Shown here one piece after another: positions 9,928 through 20,562 of a stretch of DNA of 64,000 nucleotides. The stretch lies in assembly GCA_932521025.1 (NCBI GenBank), contig OW051468.1, positions 6,200,064 through 6,264,063 of the forward strand, in the 5' to 3' direction. A program made the position numbers and the translations under genes. The DNA is from Oscheius onirici. Taxonomy: Eukaryota > Nematoda > Chromadorea > Rhabditida > Rhabditidae. Positions within the stretch are counted from its first letter, which is position 1; every line of letters begins with the position of its first letter. Below the pieces are notes generated by a model that was not told the origin of the DNA, made no database searches, and saw nothing but the letters and a program-made list of their open reading frames with translations.

Positions 9928-11602
9928 CTATTTGGCCTCGACGTCGGCAGCCTTCTTTAAATTGAAGTTTTCGATCTTCAGCGGAGTCATCAGCTCGGAG
10001 ATGATTCCGCGGGCGAGTGTCTGTTTCGATTTTCCTTCTCTACAAACGAGAGCTTAGAGGAGTTTAAACAGAAAACAACCTCAAAGTGAATGGCATTCCA
10101 ATCCTGGCCGGCATGTCTCTCATTAGAACAATGGTGGCAGTTGTGTGTTCTCCAGGCATCAGCATTTCTTGTTCCAGCTCGAATCGACCAACCTAATTAG
10201 AAATCTTGAAAAAGAGCCTGGAAAGAAACAAACCTGGTCCCAAGTACTGCAAAACATTTTGTCCGTGAAACCGGTTCGAATTCCCTGCTTCCGGCCATTT
10301 TCTTCTTCGCTCAGAAGGTATATTTCGGCTTTGACTTGATTTGTGACGTTTATCGCTCCGATGTGACCCATCCACATGCCTAAATTGCTAAATTTCACCC
10401 CAAAATAATCTGGGAAATTACCTCTTCTGACGTCGTCTTGTTTAACTCCGCGACAGAGAATGCCGCAATGGTCGCCGGCGCGAACTTCTTTCACAGCTTT
10501 GCCAAAGACGTGGATGTCAGAGGCGACCGAGTTGACGAGACCTCCATCTCCTTTGATTTCAATCTTCTCGCCCTTCTTCAGAACACCACGCTCAACTGTG
10601 CCGACAATTACTGTTCCTCTGCCGGTGATGGCTACTTTGGATGCGACGGGCATTACAAAGGATTCGTCCTGGGAATGTTTTATAAATGAACAAAAGGCTT
10701 TTCTAACCTCGTTTCTGTTTGGTTCTGGAATAGAGTCCAAAGCTGACATGAGCTGCTCGACGCAGCTGATATCCGTTCCTTCGAGAGCGCTCAAAGCGGA
10801 ACCACGAATCACGTTCGCGTTGTCGCCTAAAATTGTGTAAAACTTTTAAAAAATTTAGAGAAAATACCGTCAAATCCGTGAATCGTGAGAAGTTCTCTGG
10901 CTTCAATCTCTACCAGATCGAGGACATCTTCTTCTACGAGATCAGCTTTGTTGATAAAGACGATTATGTTTTTCAGGCCTATTTGTCGAGCCAAAATTAG
11001 ATGTTCCTGCAAATTTCTCATTATTCAAACCAAAACCTTAATGTTTTACCTTTGTTTGAGCCATAACACCGTCTGTAGCAGCAATAACGAGCACGGCAGC
11101 ATCCATTTGAGCTGTTCCGCAAATCATATTCTGTTTAAAGTTAAGTCTCTGAATAACAACTGATTTACTTTGATAAAATCAGCATGTCCGGGACAGTCGG
11201 TATGTGAATACCGTCTGTTTTTACTCTCGTATCCAATGTGGGCAATGTTGATAGTAATTCCACGCTTCTTCTCCTCCTTTCCTTTGTCAATTTCGTCAAA
11301 CTTGATGGGCTTCGCGAAACCTAAACAAATAATACCGGTCAATCACAAAAACACGCATCTTTCTTTGACAAAACGTGTGTGATGGCGGCCGTCAATGTGG
11401 TCTTGCCATGGTCAATGTGTCCGATCGTTCCAACATTCAAGTTGACTTTCTTCTCTCCACTTGCAGGAGCTGCTGCTAGTGTTCTCCATTGCTGTTTTGT
11501 CAAAATTTGGCGTGAATCGAATCCCTTTGCTCCCAATTGTCGTGAACATCCTAGAAACAACGATCTTCCTGCCTGGGCTATACCCCCTGTCGACAGGCTC
11601 AT
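9928..11602 (-). CDS. tufm: Mitochondrial elongation factor Tu
   Basis: This GTPase delivers aminoacyl-tRNA to mitochondrial ribosomes. All G motifs are intact: [10 protein letters not shown] (P loop), RGITIN (switch I), DCPGHADF (switch II), NKADLV and the GSAL loop. Domain 2 shows [13 protein letters not shown]. Domain 3 shows [13 protein letters not shown] and [10 protein letters not shown]. The N-terminus ([15 protein letters not shown] and onward, about 45 residues before the G domain) is rich in Arg, Ser and Gln and lacks acid, as a mitochondrial presequence should. The C-terminus extends slightly past the vertebrate end ([15 protein letters not shown]). Nematodes have two mitochondrial EF-Tus; the absence of the long extension of EF-Tu1 favours the EF-Tu2 type, but this is inference. 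About seven exons with short introns. Probably the first gene of an operon with cog5. Confidence 0.92.
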
Positions 11603-11833
11603 GCTCCCTGTAGTCTGAAATCTTGTTGTTTGTGTAAAGATGAATGCGTTTCCAAACGACAATAAACAAAAACTTTGAAAAGTGTTGGAAAATCTCTTCT
11701 GCCGCTGTGTTTTTGTCGAACGAAATTCTTCGCGCCTCGAGACCCAAGTAGCGCGTATTTGAATTTCCAGGCGTCTGGTGAGGTCAATCAGTTTCCATTC
11801 TCTTTTCTGTTGTTTTTCGCTTATTTTGGTCAG

Positions 11834-12030
11834 GGATGGCAAATCGGGCCTACAGTAATCGGACCGGGCCGGCCCAGCCCGATTTGTAAACAGCATGCAG
11901 TCGGGCCGGTCCGGCCCGACTGCATGGCCGGGATAGTCCAAATTTCAAATTGCGGATGCGATTGTGATTATCGAAAAAAGGCGCGTTTATCCGCGAATGC
12001 GGATGCGATTAGCGATTATCCGCCCAGCTC
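11834..12030. repeat. GC-rich inverted and direct repeat between tufm and securin
   Basis: The core 11894-11926 is a perfect palindrome with 16-bp arms around one base (CATGCAGTCGGGCCGG on the left). Next to it, GCAAATCGGGCC at 11849 pairs with GCCCGATTTGT at 11877. Further on, GCGGATGCGATT occurs twice (about 11952 and 11999) with GATTATC behind each. Base composition is far from the AT-rich flanks, so this is probably a mobile-element remnant. Confidence 0.55.
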
Positions 12031-12106
12031 TGATCGTGCTCTAAATATTTTTTCCATTTCTTCCTTCTTTTCCATCGACCTACTATTACAATATTTTTCA
12101 GTCGAG

Positions 12107-12971
12107 ATGATTCGAAATGCTCACAACTCGCAACACCACACACTAGATGAGAATGAGGAGGCTCATATGCGTAAGTTTTTTCTATTCTGATTGAGCACAC
12201 TTGTTTTCGTTAAAAACGTTTCATAAAAAAGTTCTCAGGCTTGAAGGATCCTCGTCTGAGTGCAGTGAAGACCGAGCCGATCAACGCCACAACTCCTCGC
12301 CGAGCTCTCGGAAACATCAAAAACCAAATGACACCCGCCTCGGGATACAAAAAGCAAAGCCTCTCCAAGTCGGCCCGTAAAGTAGGTTCCATATTGTTTC
12401 AGACGTGTTTTTATCTCTTACAGACCGCTCCCGTCCTCGTCTTCGAAGACGAAAATGACGGTGACAAGCTTGCCGACTCCTTCGAAATGATGTGTGCCCA
12501 GACCGTGACGGTCCTAACTCCATGGTCAGAAATTCCTCCAATTGAAGCCTGTAACATGGCTCCACTGGCTACGCCAGGATTCAACCCACGATCTGAGGTT
12601 AGAGCTTCAGATAACAGCAAGGCTTCTGAATTTAGCTGAATGAAGAAACGATTCGTCTTCACGACGCCGACTTTGACGAATTCGCCGAGATGTGTGCCAG
12701 AACCTACGTAGCCCCGATTCCCTGGACAATGGAGGAAGTTCCGCCCATTGAGACGATGCCACCGATCTTCGAAGATGAAGAATTATCGGAGAATGTAGGT
12801 TTCGTCCGATTTAACGTAGATTTATGTTTTTTTTTTCAGAGTACCATCATTTTGGAGAGAGTCTCGGACGACGGAGAGGTGATCCGTCTTCTGGAAGACA
12901 GCGAATGCGACGAAGCCTCCTACTACATTGCATTGTCCGAGATGAACGAATCCCCTCTCGACTTCTATTGA
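12107..12971 (+). CDS. Securin-like separase inhibitor (IFY-1/PTTG type)
   Basis: Securin holds separase inactive until anaphase, when APC/C destroys it. The protein is about 210 residues in five exons. Residues near 35-45 contain TPRRALGNIKNQ, a canonical destruction box (RxxLxxxxN) in a basic N-terminus with further Lys/Ser clusters. The rest is acidic. It contains two related blocks: FEMMCAQTVTVLTPWSEIPP (then IE) and FAEMCARTYVAPIPWTMEEV (then PPIE). Size, basic-to-acidic layout and D-box fit securin, whose sequence is otherwise poorly conserved. No KEN box is seen. The ATG lies five bases behind TTTTTCAG, a likely trans-splice site. It is divergent from tufm and ends 129 bp from the convergent TRPV gene. 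Confidence 0.75.
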
Positions 12972-13077
12972 TCTCCTGTATATTGACTTTAAGTTACTAG
13001 CGAACGGTTGTCTTCATGTTTAACCATTCCTATTCAGACGTGTAAATTACTATATGAATCATCACATAGAATCTTTG

Positions 13078-13083
13078 TTTATT
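13078..13083 (-). terminator. Poly(A) signal of the TRPV gene
   Basis: AATAAA on the minus strand, 18 nt past the stop codon at 13101-13103. Confidence 0.55.
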
Positions 13084-13100
13084 CGTGGGTAAAATCGTGT

Positions 13101-16100
13101 TCAGGCTGTTTTGTTGATAGACACTCTGCGCTCATAATTTGAATGTCTAGTTGGAAGGATATTTGGAACTGGGGCTTCGAATTTCACCTTGCATCTTTTA
13201 GGAGAAGTAGATGGGCGCTGCTGCAAAACAATTGCTCAAATTATTTTATTAGCTCACCTGAATAATATCTTCTGGCTCTACCGCAGTCAAATATCGCCTC
13301 GTTTTCGGCCTTGCCCAGACTGTAGCCGTCAAAGGACGAGGAACATCGGAAGAGGGCGAAGGATCCGGTGGAATATCCGAAGGAACAGGTGAAGGTTCCA
13401 CACTTTTAATGTAGAGAGCAGCTCTGGGAGAGATTGTTGGCTGGACGAGGTTGCTCATCAGCTGAAGTCATCTATTTTTTTGTCTGAAAAGATTACTTGC
13501 CTCTGCAACAACATTAGCAATTCCATGTCTCGTCTCTATTGACCTCTTTTCTATCGGTCTCTCGTACTCCAAAATGACTATTTTGTCATATCCGTGCAAC
13601 ATTTTAGTGGCAGTTTCCAACCCAACTTTCTGAACAGTCAGGACTATCTTGTGTCCGATTCGTTTCCATTTTCTTGCCGCATTGACTCTGGCCTCTTTCC
13701 TTCCACTGCTGGCTCTCTTGATGACCATCAGACCTCGGGCTGTTGTACTGAAACAACACCTTTCTAGCTTTTTAAATGAGTGCGAACTTTTCATGGAGAG
13801 TAATACTGTAGCCAGTTAGATGAAGGGCCAAAGTCTTTGTGTCAATCGATCGCTCGAGGTTCATGATAATTTGTGCTGCCTGCTTTCGCCAGGCCTTTTC
13901 CGCTCTCTCGATAATTCGATTGTACGTATTGGCCAGCATAGCAATCATGAGCTAAAAAGGCAGATTGAGCTTAGGTACAGACTTTGTTCTCACAGCAAAG
14001 ACGAGAACAGCCATGGCGAAAATGTAGACGATCATCAGCAGTTTGGAAAAGAGCTGGTAGTTCATGCAGACCAGTTCTTCTAACTGAAGTTTTGTTTTGA
14101 TACCGAAGAGAGGAGAGACTCACATCAAATCCTTTGATATTGGCACGGAGAAGAGTTATGAACACTTCCAGAGGAGTGCTGTAGGTGTAAAAGACAGTGA
14201 ACTCTTCACGTTTACACCAGAATTCCGTATGGGCTGGCAGCTTTTCCTTGGCGTCGATGTCTCGACCAAGAAAGTGCAGGACTGCAAGTTTTTCTATTGT
14301 ATGTCCTGTTACCCCAATCGAAGCTAATTTTCATACTCAAGACCACCCTTTCCGCCCTGCAATGTTGTAGAACAGATCAAAAGCTGAAAACACAGGTTGA
14401 AGTGATTCGACCGATTGCTCTTTTCCAATTGAACTAACCGAAACAGAAGGGAACCATAAAAATAACAGAGACCGTTGAGTAGAGAGCCAGATCTCCAGCA
14501 ATCATAGTGTAGAAAACTTGGACTAGTGGACCGGTGAGTTTGAAGTTCCTGGCAAAGAACAACCCGTACATGAAGATTGCAGGGATCGCCGTAGAGAGGA
14601 CGCATTCTTCGATCTCGTAGAATTGAAGAAGACGCAATGGTAAGAGCAAAAGAATCAAAATATTGGCCACACCGTAGACAGCTCTAGCCGGCGTGGATTT
14701 CTGAACGATTTGGATCAAGTCTGAAAAGAAATCCGAACCATATTCTTTCCATAGCTGCCCAGTCCCTGAACTTTGATCTCTTTAAGCTGTTGATAAACAA
14801 ATTGGATACAAAAGATATAGGTAGCCGCCTCACAGATCAACCGTATCCAGTCGTCTGCTCTAGGCCCGAACTTGTGCTTATCTTCCGGCGGTCCCATATG
14901 CGTATGATCTTCAGTCTTGGTCGTCTTGAAATAGAGTCTATCGATCTCCGTGGGACGAAGGTAAGCGGCAACAGAGAGAAAAATCAACTGAGCAATGAAG
15001 ATAATCATTCTCTTGTAGAGGCCATACTGAAAAGCTTTCGTTTCCAGTTTTTTTTTCATTCACAAAACCTTTGCGAAGGCATCCCACTTGTAGGCCAGAA
15101 GACGTTGGACAACTTCCGACCCAACCATATCCAAATGTTCTTCGGTTCTACCATCAATTACAGTGATGAGAGCAGAGTCGTAGTCTGATGAAGATGGTTA
15201 GTACACTCCCGGTTCAACTTACTGGTCGTTCCGTCCACATTCAGTGAATCTAGAGCCGCTATAGGATAGGCGGAATGTGCCATGTTGGCGAATCGGTAGA
15301 GTTCCTGAAAGGCAGTCTGAGATTCAATAATTGATTATGGGAGAACTAAATTATCACTCCCTTTCAGTAAGGACGCAACGACTTGCGTCACCAAGCACAC
15401 TTACCACTTTGGACAGATCCAGCATATCCTCGAAAATCTTCGGTCTACCGAGTTTACTGGCAAGTGTCAAGGGAGTATAGCCATCGTAGTTAACCTTGAG
15501 TGTGTCAGCTTTCATCTTCCAGTGCTTGGCGGCATATTGGTACATATTGCTACTGTTGTTGATTACGCACATATGAAGAACAGTATTTCCAAAAGTGTCT
15601 GGCATATTGGGATCGGCGTTATTGGCCATCAATAAATCGTACATATCCTTACTGCCGATACAGGCCGCAAAAGCTAGCGGGTACTCGCCGAAATAGGCAA
15701 TTCCTAAAACAGTTTTTGAAGGTCGAACAAATTTCGGGAGCGGTCCCAAGGGGAGTGAGTACCTTCATAATCTTTGGCTTTCTGACTCGAACGGAAAAAG
15801 TCCGGCATGAAGAAGGTTCCACAGGCCCGAGCGTTGACATTTGCCCCGCTGGCCAAGAGAAGCTGGGCAGTCTCATAATCATCATTCAGTACAGCCAGGT
15901 GCAGAGCAGATTGACCTAGATTCTATATGAGAAAAGGACTCGTTGAATCAACTGGCCTAACATGGTGTCACTCATAAAGATGTCTCCACTCAGACCAGGA
16001 TACTTTCTGATCAGAATTCTTGCAACTTCGTGGCACATTGTGTCTTCGCTGAAAGAGGTTGAACTAGAGTTCCGATTTGACCTTTTTCTACGTTTCGGGT

Positions 16101-16831
16101 GATTATGATTCTTTTCATTTTGTCTTCTTGCTTTGTTCGTTAAAAAAGCGTGACTAAATGTTATGTGGTCGATGACACTACGTGGTCGAGAACAAAACTT
16201 GTCCCATGGTGGGTTTATTATCGAATAAAAACATTTTGTAGCCAACGATTGCTCACAGTCAAGCTGTAACTCAAAGCTCAAACTGAATCATGACCTAAAG
16301 ATACAAGATGAAATAGGCCAAAAAATATTTGTGACCAAAACCTATCCGGAAGAATTTTTCTTTAAACTTACTTGTGAAGAAGCAGATGAACCAGGTTTTC
16401 ACCCTCTATTCCACGTTTGTTCAGACGCCAAGCAGCCGTATGTTCCTGAAATCGGTCGTCCAGATTCTCAGAAGTCGCCTCGGTCAATCCGAACTCTGTT
16501 ATCTAAATATGGAATTGTATACCGACGGAGAAGAATAAAAACCATTTGAGTTTTCCAGATATTGTACTCTTGGACACCAATAGTTCTTGGCCCTCCTTCG
16601 TACAGTAAAGGCTCAATGTTAACTTCGGCAAAATGCAGTACGGCGTCTTCTCCTTTCGTCTCGAAGAGTTTCACCAGCATTCCGTCTAGGAAAAAAAGGT
16701 TCAAACACGAAAGGATAGGAACCTGGCAGAGCCCATTTGTAGATATCGTTCTTGTCCCGCTCCCGAAACTTGTTCGACCAAACCTCGTCGGGATCCCGAC
16801 CGTGGTTCTGTTTGCTGCTCCTAGTACCCAT
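13101..16831 (-). CDS. TRPV cation channel, OSM-9/OCR-like
   Basis: The order is: N-terminal region starting MGTRSSKQNHGRDP; ankyrin repeats at about 15400-16550 (for example TFGNTVLHMCVINNSS, YDGYTPLTLASKLGRP, NLGQSALHLAVLND); a membrane domain at 14050-15060 with hydrophobic spans such as MIIFIAQLIFLSVAAYL, YGVANILILLLLPLRLL and LLMIVYIFAMAVLVFAV; and, after S6, LIAMLANTYNRI with the TRP-box-like EKAWRKQAAQIIMNLERS. The LIAMxxNTY and WRxQ..ERS motifs are typical of the invertebrate OSM-9/OCR branch, which acts in ciliated sensory neurons for chemo-, osmo- and mechanosensation. The C-terminal tail is long and Pro/Ser-rich. The ATG sits directly behind AGTTTCAG. A long intergenic region upstream probably holds the promoter. 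Around 930 residues; not all joins are certain. Confidence 0.88.
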
Positions 16832-18528
16832 CTGAAACTACTAATATGGAAAGATAAGTGACGAGAGACAATATGAAAGTTTTATAATGAGGTTCCGTTC
16901 GTGGACTGATTGTAGTGAGAGAAACTCGTTGCCAAGACGCCGGAGTCAGCCTCGATCGAGCTGCAGCTGGTCTTGGCTTTCTAACGAGGTTGGGAAACGT
17001 GGGTGACGATATCTGGAGAGTCTAATCGTTTCCAAAAGATCTTGTCCGACTGGGTTACAGCAATCTGTCAATACAGATGGTACCAGTCAGTCCTGAGGGA
17101 CTCACATTGAGAAGTCACAGAAGGTTACGGTAGGATCAAAAGATAATTCTCATATCAAAAAAAGGATTTGATTTGTTGGTTCGGAATGAAATCTTGATCG
17201 CACTTTGTTTCCCCTTCACGAAGTCACGGGGTCTTTGATTAATTTGGTACTCTTTGAAGGGAAAGTTCTAATTGAAACCAGCTGCTTACGTGAGCCTTTT
17301 TATGTGCGCGTGGTCATTGGATATTCTGGAAACAGGTAAACTTTACTAAGAGAATCCTAAAACTAAAGCCACAGTTAGACAGCTGTCTCGGTTCTTGTAA
17401 ACAGGCCACAGACAAGACAGTTCTTCCAAAGCCACTCTTTTTTTAAGCGAATTGTTTCAGAGCGATTAGCGGGTCATTTGCTATCTTCAAACAAAAAGTA
17501 GCCCTGCTTCGTTAGCATCTGGCGCATCCTCCGTGTCACATTCTTCCAGTCAGTCCCGGCTTCGCTCTGGATCCAGATGCTATCACCATTCGCAGCAGGT
17601 TATCCTCGCTATCAAGTCTCTCTCCATTATTCCCGATCATTCTTCTCTTCCATCTCTGCGCATCTCTTCTCGCCCTTATTCTCTCAGAGACTGTCTGACT
17701 CGTCGTCTCCAATATCCCATCAGCATATTCATAATTCACCGAGATAGAGAGAAAGACCGCCGCCTTATTGGCCTTTATTACATTCCACACACAACAAATT
17801 ACCTTTCTTGACTCTCGCTCTGTTTTTTCAAGGGAGTTCTGCTTGAGGGTGCGCGAAGGATCTTCGCTGCCCTGGCCCATTATAGTCAGTCTCTCGGGCA
17901 AACAGACTAACGCCAGAGAAACAAGTCTCTGGGTCTCCTCCTCATTACTTCTCCTCCTCCATCTTAACTCTTTTCGTCGGGACTCTGGACTGGCCAAATA
18001 GAGAACAAAGAACACTGCAACACTATCTTCTCATCATTTCAAGTGTCCGTTGACTTCACGTCCTGCTTCCTATACCTTTGCCCATATTTTCAAAAGATAA
18101 TGCTTGATCTCGTCTCCCCTATTCTATCTTTCGACTTTGCTTCTTGTTTCTTACAGTATGTCAAGCCGGGATTCCTGTTAGTCATCTAAATTCAATGGTG
18201 TAGTGAATTTGATGTTACTGAAATTGGCTTTTTACCGTATTCGGTCTCACGGAAATCAAGTCAGTCCTTGACCACCTCCTTTCCACTCAACTCTTTTTCG
18301 TTGTTCACATTTCCGGAAGTCAAACCTCTAGCAGCAGCGTAATGGAGTTCTGACTTACCTCGAATCAAGTATATCCTCTCTCGATATAAAAGATTGGCGC
18401 GCCCCTTGTTGACTGCCGGCCATAGACTGTGTTGTTTGTCGTCCCAAGTGGCCGTCCATTATGACCACCTCTCTCGTTCTCGGCTTCTGCCCTCTATTCT
18501 CATGTTTTGTCTCTTTAGACCTCGTGGA
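16832..18528. other. Divergent 5' non-coding region between the TRPV gene and the next plus-strand gene
   Basis: No supported gene. A long minus-strand open frame at 17536-18015 covers pyrimidine-rich plus-strand DNA and has no family features. A CCACAGTTAGACAGCT motif lies at 17369. Promoters for both neighbours probably lie here. Confidence 0.5.
17369..17384 (+). promoter_or_regulatory. Recurring CACAGTTAGACAGC motif
   Basis: CCACAGTTAGACAGCT. Near-identical copies occur at 18761, 22558 and 43463 and weaker ones elsewhere, always outside coding sequence. Confidence 0.35.
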
Positions 18529-20378
18529 TGAGTGTGGCTTGTGTGGTGCCCGAGGGCGCCAGTCCACCTCCCGAACCACCTCCCAAAGACTATTTGATGG
18601 AGTCCGAAAGCGGCTTCAACACTCTGGATAGTGGAATCGTTCCTGTCGAAAAACGTGATGGAAAGCTCAGAGCAAGATTGGAAGCTTGTAAGCAGGGGAT
18701 GCTACAGTTGGACGCCTTAAGATCGAAGCATCATCGACTCATGCAGGCATGAAAGTTTCTGCCACAGTTAGACAGCTTTTGTTTATTCGCGATAATTCGC
18801 AAACAATACAGTCTAGCTGTTTAGCAAACACTTGCTTACGGTGAAAATTATAAGTTTCAGGAAATGAGAGGTCGACTCCCGCCGATCCCAGGTTGTGCCG
18901 TTGTCCAGGCTCGCATCAAGCGAATAACCGAGCCTCAAGACCGCTGTTCTCTTCAGAGTGTCGATTCGGCCATTTCTACTAACACTATGGTAAGTGTCCC
19001 AATCTCTCCTTCTGTGAGAATGCACTGTGTCCTTATTCGGGCGCAGCGGGTAGTCACAAACGGGATCTGGGGGATTTGCATAAGTGCTGGTGAAAAAGTC
19101 TCTCCAATTCACTTTTCATCATCAACATTTCATTTTAGTACACACCTTCTCGAAGCTCCTCACCGTCCATCAGTCACCGTTCTTCTGTCAGCTGTGATTC
19201 GGGCTGCAGTAGTGTCTTCAGTCAGAATGATCATAATTTGTATGGTCTCGAGGAAAATTCAGAAAAGAGTTGATTCAGAAATCAACCCACCATTTCATAC
19301 TCAACGTACCGGAAGTTGTCGGTAGAAGAGAGAGGTCTTCCAGCTGCTAACAGACTGTCGAAAGATCTACATCAGTCTCCTCTGGATCCAGCTGCCAGAT
19401 CACCACTTCCCATTGTGGTAAGTCTTCTCTTTGGTGTGACAAAAGGCCAAATTGGCTCGGGTTAAAGTATTAAATACCACACAATCTTTGATTGTATTGA
19501 AATAAAAGAAAGTTAGTTTCCGCCAAAAGAGAAAGACATTCGAGCTGATATAAACAGAAGATTTAGGCGACGACCATCGCTTCGACTACGGAGGGAGTTG
19601 AGAAGCATTGGAGAAGGAAGCAGACCGTCCCAAGACCCAGGAGCATGTACGAGAGAGGAAGTGACAAGAAAGATTTCGAGTTTGTTCTCATTCCCAGTCT
19701 AGACAAACGTCATTTTCAGAAGAGAATCCATGCTGGACAGTGCCTCTTTCAGTCAGATAACACCTCCGCCTGTGCACAGGAAACTGGGAATAGTTCAGCC
19801 GCCTCCTTCCATTGTCCAAGTCTCATTCCTTGCTTTCAAGTTCACAACCATCATTTAGACTCCTCGATCCCCTCTGACTCCAGTCCGTTTTGCCTGTAAC
19901 GCCTCACCTCAGAGTCCTCAACGTCCTCTTCGAACTGCTCAGAAGCCCGTAGACTTGGTTGTCAAGGCTAAAACGGCCCGTGTTCAAGTAAAACAAATCT
20001 TTACAACTCTTCTAAAATCGTACTTTCCAGAGTCCTGACGCTGTCTTCCATGCCTCTTGTATATTTGTCGATCGCAGTCCTCCTTCCCATCCCCGTCATG
20101 CTGCCGTGCGACCTCGGTCGCTATTTATCCCGTCAGAAGACGAGCCTCTCTACGCTACTCCTGCCAGAGTTCTTGTTCGGTCTGTCTTTCCTTTTTTCCA
20201 TTGACTATTCATTTTTAGAGACCGTGCTGCTCCAGCCTTCGCCCTGTCCTCTCCTCGTCGCACTGCCTTCAGTCCAGTTGTTTCGAAAGTCGTCTCGACC
20301 TACTCCGGACTTCCAGAAAAAACCCGCAACTCCGGCAGGATTCTGGGCAGAGAATGGCGCGAATCGGAAGGATTGTGA
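18529..20378 (+). CDS. Unrecognised Ser/Pro-rich protein with short coiled coil
   Basis: Exons join in phase to give roughly 400 residues. It begins MSVACVVPEGASPPPEPPPK, then a short Leu/Arg/Gln-rich helix (KLRARLEACKQGMLQLDALR) that continues across the first intron, then disordered segments rich in Ser, Pro and Arg (YTPSRSSSPSISHRSS; CDSGCSSVF), further blocks such as QITPPPVHRKLGIVQPPPS and TPRSPLTPVRF, and an end GREWRESEGL. The first intron appears to use a GC donor (CAG|GCATGA at 18749). No enzymatic domain is visible; a scaffold or cytoskeletal adaptor is possible but not shown. It is on the same strand as tensin, 2.7 kb upstream; I considered it a 5' part of tensin, but it has its own stop. 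Confidence 0.6.
18761..18778 (+). promoter_or_regulatory. Recurring CACAGTTAGACAGC motif (intron 1)
   Basis: GCCACAGTTAGACAGCTT, 12 nt inside the first intron of the gene at 18529. Confidence 0.35.
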
Positions 20379-20485
20379 ACTAACCTTATTCATTCCCACT
20401 TATCTTTCAGTTCAATGACATAATATTACGTAGTCTGTACTTCTCTAACTGTGCAATAAAGAAAATAAACGAAAAAGAGAATTTT

Positions 20486-20562
20486 GCACCTGGACGGAAT
20501 CGAACCGCCTTCTCTAGAGTGTGTGTTCTAGGGTTTTAGCCATTAAACTACACGTGAATTTA
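20486..20562 (-). pseudogene. Degenerate tRNA or tRNA-derived sequence
   Basis: On the minus strand it has a good A box (TAGTTTAATGG) and a perfect B box (GGTTCGATTCC). The D stem (GTTT/AAAC) and T stem (GGCGG/CCGTC) pair. The acceptor stem pairs at only five of seven positions. The anticodon stem CTAGA/TCTAG closes an eight-base loop ACACACAC without the invariant T33, so no sensible anticodon exists. It is therefore a tRNA pseudogene or SINE head rather than a working tRNA, although Pol III transcription is possible. Confidence 0.6.

Noticed and set aside
11603..11941. In-frame extension upstream of the tufm ATG
   Set aside because: It runs into the GC-rich repeat; the ATG at 11602 gives a normal-length mitochondrial presequence.
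17536..18015. 159-codon minus-strand open frame
   Set aside because: It covers a pyrimidine-rich 5' region of the opposite strand, has no domain, no splice context and no ATG behind an acceptor.
20486..20562. Functional tRNA
   Set aside because: No T33, eight-base anticodon loop and two broken acceptor pairs.
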